Shown piece after piece: positions 33,873 to 39,046 of a DNA stretch of 39,046 nucleotides. Within the stretch, counting starts at the first letter, position 1; every line of letters begins with the position of its first letter. Location of the stretch: positions 1-39,046 of IMG/VR virus record IMGVR_UViG_3300042549_010698; one strand, given 5' to 3'. The notes beneath the pieces are model-generated. The model saw only the letters and a program-made list of their open reading frames with translations, had not been told where the DNA came from and did no database searches. Position numbers and translations under genes: made by a program. The DNA is from a virus.

Positions 33873-34793
33873 ATGAGTTTCGATAAACTAAAAGCAAATC
33901 GTCAAAGCGCTATTGATAAACTCGTCAAAGCTGCTGAAAAAGTAGGTGGAGCAACTAAATCATATGGTGATGATCGCTTCTGGAGTCCAACAGTTGATAA
34001 GAGCGGCAATGGCTATGCAGTCATTCGCTTCTTGCCACAAAAGGATGGAGAAGATCTTCCATGGGTTCGTTACTGGGATCATGGTTTTAAAGGACCAACT
34101 GGCCGTTGGTATATTGAAAACAGCTTGACTAGTATCGGTAAAGAAGATCCATGTGCAGAGATTAATGCTCGCTTGTGGAATAGCGGAATCGAAAGCGATA
34201 AAGAAATTGTACGTGATCGCAAACGTCGTTTGCATTATGTCAGCAACATTCTTGTCGTTGCAGATCCTGGTAATCCAGCAAATGAAGGCAAAGTCATGCT
34301 CTTCAAATATGGTAAAAAGATCTTTGATAAGATCATGGATATCATGCAACCTCAGTTTCAAGATGAAACTCCAGTAAATCCATTTGACTTCTGGGAGGGT
34401 GCAAACTTCAAACTTAAGATTCGTAAGGTTGAAGGCTATCGCAACTATGATAAGAGTGAGTTTGATAGTTCAAGCCAACTTTTCACTGGTGACGAAGATA
34501 TGCTTAAAGAAGCATATGATAGTCTGCATAGTCTTTCTGACTTTGTTGATCCTAAGAATTATAAGAGCTATGAAGAACTTAAGCGCAAGCTTATTGAAGT
34601 TCTCGGCGAAGAAGAAGTTAATGGTGCACGAAGCATCTCTCAAGTTGAGATGATTAACGAGCCAGCGCATGCTGGATTGTCGCGCACTGCAGAAGCTCCT
34701 GCTCCAGCTGTAGCATCAAGTAAGTTTGATGAAGATGATGAAGACGGCGATGATCCTCTTGAATATTTCAAGAAATTGGCCGCACAAGGCTAA
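33873..34793 (+). CDS. 32: single-stranded DNA-binding protein gp32
   Basis: The N-terminal LAST-like basic helix (MSFDKLKANRQSAIDKL), the core with VIRFLPQKDGEDLPWVRYW, GRWYIENSLTSIGKEDPCAE and NPFDFWEGANFKLKIRKVEG, and the very acidic tail DEDDEDGDDPLEYF define T4-type gp32. The 306-aa length is normal (T4: 301). It coats single-stranded DNA and recruits replication and repair proteins through its tail. Of the T4 zinc ligands, C77 is replaced by S and the CPVC pair by CAEI, so the zinc site is not conserved. Confidence 0.93.
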   Translation: MSFDKLKANRQSAIDKLVKAAEKVGGATKSYGDDRFWSPTVDKSGNGYAVIRFLPQKDGEDLPWVRYWDHGFKGPTGRWYIENSLTSIGKEDPCAEINARLWNSGIESDKEIVRDRKRRLHYVSNILVVADPGNPANEGKVMLFKYGKKIFDKIMDIMQPQFQDETPVNPFDFWEGANFKLKIRKVEGYRNYDKSEFDSSSQLFTGDEDMLKEAYDSLHSLSDFVDPKNYKSYEELKRKLIEVLGEEEVNGARSISQVEMINEPAHAGLSRTAEAPAPAVASSKFDEDDEDGDDPLEYFKKLAAQG

Positions 34794-34814
34794 TCGTCAT
34801 ATAAAGATTATCTC

Positions 34815-34845
34815 AAAGGTCAGAGGGCAACCTCTGACCTTTTTT
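34815..34845. terminator. bidirectional terminator between gp32 and the tail genes
   Basis: AAAGGTCAGAGG pairs with CCTCTGACCTTT around GCAA. T-runs on both strands allow it to stop gp32 and the opposing tail-gene transcript. Confidence 0.85.
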
Positions 34846-34848
34846 ATT

Positions 34849-37161
34849 TTAATAACCTTTAGCACTGCCAGTTTCAATACTTGGAGCAACACGAACATTT
34901 CGATTGTTGTTCGATACATTCGTTGTGCTTACATTTCCACCAGTATTTGTAACATTTGTTATAATAACTTGGTTGCCACCTGTCATTGTTGCACCTGTTG
35001 TTTCTAATTTTTGACCATTAAGACTATTAGCATTAAGAACAGGTATGATTTGCAGTGTAGCACCATCTTGTAATTCTTTTGAAATTTCCTTTACTTTATC
35101 CCATGGAAATTCATTAAATCCAGCAAATGATCCGCTTTGTATTTGAGCTAGCATATTCATGCCTTCAGCAAGATCTTTTACTCCCATTCCAACTGCTGAT
35201 AAACCAGTTAATGATGACAATTCTTTAAGTTTTTCAATTATACTTTTTTCTCCTGTGAAAAATCCGATTATACCGCTAAATGCATCAGAAATGCCTACAC
35301 TAAAATTAGATGCAGCAAATGCACTTATAGCGAGACCTAATGTGCCAATCGCTGCACTTAAACCAAGAATTTTACTTATTTCAATTTCTTTTATAAATGA
35401 TTTAAAATCATTGAAAAAGTTAGTAACAGGTTCAAGCTGTAATCCAACTTTAGATAGCGCCATTAAAGTTGCGGCGAGTACTGCCATTGATATTGATAAT
35501 ATACCAACGAATGGTGCAAATGGCACAAGTGGTAATATACTTAGACTCAAACCGAGCATCGATAGAGCCACTAGACCTAATTTTGCTGGATCAACTGCAT
35601 TAAAAATATTTGCAGCTTCACCTAACATTTTCATTGACCAACTTATAGCAGCAATTGCTGCTGTTATTAATCCGAGAGCTAACATAGCCTTTGGATTAGC
35701 TAAGAAAGTTCCTGCTACAGTTAACGATGCAATTAAAGCTACTAATGATGTTCCTACTGCAGCAATTTGTTGCCAACTAACTGCACCAAGTAGTGATAAA
35801 CCATAAGCGAATGGTATCATAGCTGCACCGAATGCAATTAATGCTATACTGCTTTTAGTTGAAAATTTTGATGCTATAGTCAAAGTTCCTATTAATGATA
35901 CTAATGATGCTCCTGCTGCTGCGATTTGTTCCCAACCAATGTCTTTTAATAATGATATACCATACGCGAATGGTATCATAGCTGCACCTAAAACAATAAG
36001 AGCAATACTTGTTTTATTTGCCTTTCCAGCAATTGAACTTGTTAATATAGCAGTCGTAAGAAATACACCAATAGCAATTCCACCTTTAAGTAAAGCTGCT
36101 GTATCAATTTTAGATACAATAATTGCTGCTCCGGCGATTGCTAAAACTCCTGCAGCGATTGCAATTAAACCTAATCCCATTTTTACAAATGAACCCATAA
36201 AATTACTAATTGGTTCTAAAAACTTACCAATACTTTCGCCAATTTTTTCAAATTTTGTTGCTGTTTTTTCATTAACTCTCTCAAATTTACTAATAGCTTT
36301 TATCATACTTGGTATGATAAAAATTGATAAAAGTTTTATTTGGGCCCACGTTTTTACTAATTTTAAGTCTTGAATCGTTTTCAAACTTTCAGCAAGTGAT
36401 TTCATCGCAGTAAATATATCTGAACTATAGTCAAAAACATTTTCAACCTCTTGTTTGTCAGTTGTAATAGTTTGACTATTTCGTCTCAATTTACCGAAGA
36501 AATTTGCTTCATCAAATTTCTTCATGGCATTGGCCATATTGCTAACAATCATTGGCAAGAAAAAACTTGCTTTTAATGCAGGTATAATTTTAATGCCATT
36601 AATAGCACCAATAAACGATCCAAGAGCTTTTGCCACATCATTATATCTTTTAAGTAAAGGTTGTGAACTTTCATTAGTACTAGTACTAGTAGTAGTCGTC
36701 TCAGATTCTTGTGTTGTATTTACTGTTGTGGAGTCGGTTGGGCTTTGTCTTCTATTTATTCTAAAACTACGTAAACCATTATTTGATTTTATAAGATCTT
36801 CAATATTTTTATTAAGCTTTGTATTAATAGCAATTAAATCCTTTGTGCTATCAACCATTTTAAAAAACAATGTTGATAGATTTTGAAGATTAGCCGCTTG
36901 AACTATACCACCGCCCTGATTGCCACCTGAATTATTCTTAATTTCATCACGTATTTCTTCGAGCACTGATTTTGAATCATCAAGAATTTGTTTGTTATCT
37001 TTTGATGATTTTTCAAATTTCTTATTTAAATCAGTTATGCCCTGAGAAATAAGAGAGTCTTGCGAGAGACTATCCCGCAAGACTTTTGAATCTGTTACAC
37101 CTCGTGCGTTAAGATTTTTTATTTCGTTGATTAGACTTTGCAATAGGGTTTTATCGTCCAT
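34849..37161 (-). CDS. tape-measure-like tail protein, 770 aa
   Basis: The N-terminal 110 residues are coiled-coil (LNKKFEKSSKDNKQILDDSK), followed by low-complexity linkers (residues about 140-170, Ser/Thr-rich). The long central part (about 300-560) is strongly hydrophobic with Gly/Ala-rich spans such as LIAIAAGVLAIAGAAIIVSK, typical of tape-measure proteins that are injected through the tail. Two 53-residue repeats (IALIVLGAAMIPFAYG and IALIAFGAAMIPFAYG) lie around 380-485. Position directly after the gp26/gp51 frameshift pair is the canonical place. I do not see T4 gp29 sequence similarity, so the name rests on context. Confidence 0.7.
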   Translation of the reverse strand: MDDKTLLQSLINEIKNLNARGVTDSKVLRDSLSQDSLISQGITDLNKKFEKSSKDNKQILDDSKSVLEEIRDEIKNNSGGNQGGGIVQAANLQNLSTLFFKMVDSTKDLIAINTKLNKNIEDLIKSNNGLRSFRINRRQSPTDSTTVNTTQESETTTTSTSTNESSQPLLKRYNDVAKALGSFIGAINGIKIIPALKASFFLPMIVSNMANAMKKFDEANFFGKLRRNSQTITTDKQEVENVFDYSSDIFTAMKSLAESLKTIQDLKLVKTWAQIKLLSIFIIPSMIKAISKFERVNEKTATKFEKIGESIGKFLEPISNFMGSFVKMGLGLIAIAAGVLAIAGAAIIVSKIDTAALLKGGIAIGVFLTTAILTSSIAGKANKTSIALIVLGAAMIPFAYGISLLKDIGWEQIAAAGASLVSLIGTLTIASKFSTKSSIALIAFGAAMIPFAYGLSLLGAVSWQQIAAVGTSLVALIASLTVAGTFLANPKAMLALGLITAAIAAISWSMKMLGEAANIFNAVDPAKLGLVALSMLGLSLSILPLVPFAPFVGILSISMAVLAATLMALSKVGLQLEPVTNFFNDFKSFIKEIEISKILGLSAAIGTLGLAISAFAASNFSVGISDAFSGIIGFFTGEKSIIEKLKELSSLTGLSAVGMGVKDLAEGMNMLAQIQSGSFAGFNEFPWDKVKEISKELQDGATLQIIPVLNANSLNGQKLETTGATMTGGNQVIITNVTNTGGNVSTTNVSNNNRNVRVAPSIETGSAKGY

Positions 37162-37342
37162 TTGATTTAGATTTTTGTCTTGCTTCTTCTTCCTTTATCC
37201 ATTTAACAAGCAACGAAACATAGATTTCTCTCTCCCAAGGCATCATATTATCAAGTTCCGTCAAACTGTATTTATGATGCTGCATCATTGAAAAATTAGT
37301 CTTATAATGATTTAAAAGACTATCATGGGAGAGAGCTATTCG
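37151..37342 (-). CDS. 51: gp51-like tail assembly chaperone, expressed by -1 frameshift
   Basis: After a -1 slip at 37342-37348 the frame continues 63 codons: RIALSHDSLLNHYKTNF, then MMQHHKYSLTELDNMMPWER and EIYVSLLVKWIKEEEA. The SLTEL-(D/E)-NMMPWER-x-(I/V)-YV core is one I associate with gp51/T-domain proteins of T4-like phages. The conserved part begins before the first ATG (37288), which argues that the normal product is the gp26-gp51 fusion of about 297 aa. A short free form of 45 aa from 37288 is possible. Its stop overlaps the tape-measure start by 11 bases. Confidence 0.75.
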   Translation of the reverse strand, partial: RIALSHDSLLNHYKTNFSMMQHHKYSLTELDNMMPWEREIYVSLLVKWIKEEEARQKSKSNGR

Positions 37343-38043
37343 AAAAAACTCTGTATGCCACTAAGTTTGTGACTATTTTCATGATTACAACTAATACATT
37401 CAAATGTCACATCTTTTTCAAACTTAGGAGAGTTTTGAATAAGCTCTTCAATCTTGCTCAGCTGTTGACGATTAAGACTACTAATAAAGTTATCAACTTC
37501 TTCATAACCAGCTTCTGACATATCATAAACGTTATTTTCATCAAAAATACTAGCGATGCTTGCTGCAATTGTCAACACTAGACTTTTTGCTTTATCATCA
37601 GAGTGTGCACTAATAACTTCAACATCTTTAATTGAAATATATTTTGGCACAATGCCAATTGTATCAGTAAGCATGATTTTCTTTGGCAGCTTTGTTTCAC
37701 CAATCATATCAATCTGTTCAAGATTAATACTGACATGATTTAATGCACCACAGCTATCACACTTTAATCCAACTTCAACATCTTCACCGACACTTTTTGT
37801 ACGAAGTTTAACAAAGATATATTCAAGATCAAAACTTGCAAGTTTTTGTGGATCAACGGCACCAAAGGTACATGCATGAATAATATCAAGCATTGCTCGA
37901 GTCATATCTTCAGGCTTACCACTTTCTTGGGCAAGCATAAGAACTTTTTCTTCTTTAACAAGAAATGGACGATATTCAATAGTCTGACCTGTGCTTGGTA
38001 CTTTAAGAGTATATTTCGGAGTGTTTAATGTAGGTAATTTCAT
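37336..38043 (-). CDS. 26: baseplate hub/assembly protein gp26 (T4_baseplate family), 235 aa
   Basis: The N-terminal YTLKVPSTGQTIEYRPFLVK and the following EEKVLMLAQESGKPEDMTRA match the T4 gp26-type family, in which this block precedes a recognisable zinc-ribbon-like part: LKCDSCGALNHV (about 113-124) and FECISCNHENSH (about 217-228), two CxxC pairs. The central LTDTIGIVPKYISIKDVEVI is also typical. It is required for baseplate hub assembly. Its last codons AGT-TTT-TTC-GAA-TAG contain a T-TTT-TTC slippery heptamer. Confidence 0.85.
   Translation of the reverse strand: MKLPTLNTPKYTLKVPSTGQTIEYRPFLVKEEKVLMLAQESGKPEDMTRAMLDIIHACTFGAVDPQKLASFDLEYIFVKLRTKSVGEDVEVGLKCDSCGALNHVSINLEQIDMIGETKLPKKIMLTDTIGIVPKYISIKDVEVISAHSDDKAKSLVLTIAASIASIFDENNVYDMSEAGYEEVDNFISSLNRQQLSKIEELIQNSPKFEKDVTFECISCNHENSHKLSGIQSFFE
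37342..37348 (-). promoter_or_regulatory. -1 ribosomal frameshift site T_TTT_TTC
   Basis: The heptamer is in the correct phase with gp26 codons (agT TTT TTC). A -1 slip bypasses the TAG seven bases later and enters the gp51-like frame. Confidence 0.7.
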
Positions 38044-38084
38044 AATAAGTTATCTATATGTAAATTTTACTAACTAGTTTAAAA

Positions 38085-38873
38085 TTATTGTCCAATTGAT
38101 GTATTATCTCGTATAGGAGTTAATAATGAATTTACATTTATAGGTCGCGCTAAAGGTGTTGGTTCTTGTACTGGAACAGTTGATTGGTTTCTTATAAAAT
38201 CACTAATAGAAGTTGCATTCTCAATTGGAGATTGAGCTGGAACGAATCCATATGGTATTGATGCCGTTGGAACTGTACCATCACCTAAATCAAGAGGTTC
38301 TTCAAGTTGACGAATATCAGTATTTCTTTTTGGTTTAAAATATTGAACATCGCTAAATGCAAAACCTACATCAAATGTTACATATTCACCCTCTTGTGTG
38401 TTGCTATATTCAATAGAACTGATACTTATTGGATAGGCATCTAGTATCAAAACATTATAATAATTAATGCCAAGATATTTGTCATGCCCCGGTGTTCGTT
38501 CTGATTCTTGAGTAATCCTAAAATTAACAACGTTTTCTTTGCGATAGCTTAATTTATAATCTTCGCGCGGCATGATTTTTTCTATCCAACGATCAAATAT
38601 GCGTTTAACAAACATATTTGTTGGAGCCCTAAATTTCATATTAAAATCTCCGTGTTTATAACCTGTTGCATATGCTATAGGATTACGATATGGACTATAA
38701 TCAACCGTTTCTATATCTTTACTTGGTATATTAACATCTTCTAAAAAATATTCAAGATCACGCCAGTTGGAAGAATAAGCGCTCATGACACTAAAATCAA
38801 CTTTAAAACGATTGGTGCGTGCGAGGCTGCCGTGTTTTTTAATTGCAGCCTTTAAATCATTGAGCATAGACAT
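38085..38873 (-). CDS. tail-tube/baseplate-tube family protein (gp19/gp54 type), 262 aa
   Basis: RTNRFKVDFSVMS (about 19-31), DLEYFLEDVNIPSKDIETVD (about 38-57) and YKHGDFNMKFRAPTNMFVKR, then IFDRWIEKIM follow the pattern of the T4 gp19/gp54 tail-tube family. The about 60-residue proline-rich C-terminal extension (from about 200) is more like gp54 or gp48 than tube gp19. Its position before gp26/gp51 and the tape protein fits the tube-chaperone-tape order of tailed phages. A CATAAATA octamer precedes the ATG by 5 bases. Confidence 0.7.
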   Translation of the reverse strand: MSMLNDLKAAIKKHGSLARTNRFKVDFSVMSAYSSNWRDLEYFLEDVNIPSKDIETVDYSPYRNPIAYATGYKHGDFNMKFRAPTNMFVKRIFDRWIEKIMPREDYKLSYRKENVVNFRITQESERTPGHDKYLGINYYNVLILDAYPISISSIEYSNTQEGEYVTFDVGFAFSDVQYFKPKRNTDIRQLEEPLDLGDGTVPTASIPYGFVPAQSPIENATSISDFIRNQSTVPVQEPTPLARPINVNSLLTPIRDNTSIGQ

Positions 38874-38878
38874 AATAG

Positions 38879-38886
38879 TATTTATG
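38879..38886 (-). promoter_or_regulatory. late promoter variant CATAAATA (minus strand)
   Basis: One mismatch from TATAAATA, 5 bases before the tail-tube-family ATG; it overlaps the 3' end of the upstream gene. Confidence 0.5.
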
Positions 38887-39046
38887 TTAGTAGCTTGATG
38901 CCAAGAGCCTTCAATGTATCTTCGTGCCAGACTTCAAAGGTTATGCCTCGATCTTCACAATAACTTTGTGCTGCTTCCCATTTTGATAGGTTTTTAGCAT
39001 ATGTCATTACCTCAGTTAGATACTTTTTTGTTTTGATTTTTTTAGG
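38882..39046 (-). CDS. C-terminus of a probable head-completion nuclease (gp4-like)
   Basis: The minus-strand frame is open from the window end to a TAA at 38882-38884 and encodes 54 residues including LSKWEAAQSYCEDRGITFEV and WHEDTLKALGIKLL. The (K)W-x-A-x-x-(Y/F)C-x-x-(R/K)G-x-x-F-x-(V/I) ending followed by an E-(D/N)-x-L-x-x-L-G-I tail resembles the C-terminus of TnsA-fold nucleases and T4 head-completion nuclease gp4. Only a fragment is visible, so this is tentative. Confidence 0.5.
   Translation of the reverse strand, partial: PKKIKTKKYLTEVMTYAKNLSKWEAAQSYCEDRGITFEVWHEDTLKALGIKLLT

Noticed and set aside
35159-36886. Three plus-strand frames of 120-215 aa opposite the tape-measure gene
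   Set aside because: They are shadows of the 770-aa minus-strand gene; their composition (runs of I, N, A, P) mirrors the hydrophobic repeats and there are no start signals.

Overview
The window is part of a large, AT-rich, T4-like myovirus genome (contractile-tailed phage, T4 superfamily). Three lines of evidence support this. A replication/late-transcription block matches T4 genes 33, 59 and 32 in sequence and order. A minus-strand tail block carries a tail-tube-family protein, gp26, gp51 and a tape-measure-like protein. Octamers of the T4 late-promoter form TATAAATA are scattered upstream of late-type genes. The host is not identifiable. Almost no gene has a Shine-Dalgarno sequence and many starts sit at the predicted +1 of their promoter, so the host must tolerate leaderless or SD-independent initiation. 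Earlier genes use sigma70-like promoters (TTTACA, about 17 bp, TGG-TATAAT), often preceded by a T-rich tract.

Layout. (1) 1-8.8 kb, plus strand: small accessory genes, mostly unknown, including an ATP-grasp protein, a SpoT/MESH1-like ppGpp hydrolase, a HAD phosphatase, several membrane microproteins and a DUF6745-like pair. (2) 8.8-15.4 kb: a GT-A glycosyltransferase, a thioredoxin-like protein, a lysis cassette (small membrane protein plus nested Rz/Rz1-like spanins), PhoH, a glycan-modification group (DUF6492, DUF3431 and WcbI-like), a dNMP kinase and a DnaQ-like exonuclease. (3) 15.5-24.3 kb: a very dense RNA region with 27 ordinary tRNA genes covering all 20 amino acids, a tmRNA, a tRNA with a 33-nt insertion in its anticodon loop, a 5' half-tRNA invaded by a GIY-YIG endonuclease, a circularly permuted tRNA-like locus, and several unclassified RNAs closed by long terminal stems. 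Interspersed are seven small late genes, most directly preceded by a TATAAATA octamer, whose products share an amphipathic N-terminal helix ending in T4 prohead-protease-like sites ((L/I/V)xE|A/G/S). They look like a family of capsid-targeted, possibly injected, internal proteins. (4) 25.7-30.9 kb: an ATP-dependent DNA ligase led by a 17-codon leaderless ORF, then four overlapping genes resembling a thymidine-hypermodification pathway (two aGPT-PPlase-like helical proteins, an SGNH-like protein and a PLP enzyme). (5) 31.0-34.8 kb: an Sm-like/DUF2693-type protein, an unknown 409-aa protein, a PD-(D/E)XK nuclease candidate, gp33, gp59 and gp32. (6) 34.8-39.0 kb, minus strand: tape-measure-like protein, gp51, gp26, tail-tube-family protein and the C-terminus of a probable head-completion nuclease. 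gp26 ends in a perfect slippery heptamer that would fuse it to gp51 by -1 frameshifting.

How the parts fit: gp33 and TATAAATA octamers indicate a gp55/gp33/gp45-type late switch that would drive the lysis cassette, the glycan-modifying enzymes, the capsid-targeted proteins and the tail genes. The full tRNA set plus tmRNA would free late translation from the host pool. All functions come from reading the sequence without database searches; statements marked as inference should be treated that way.
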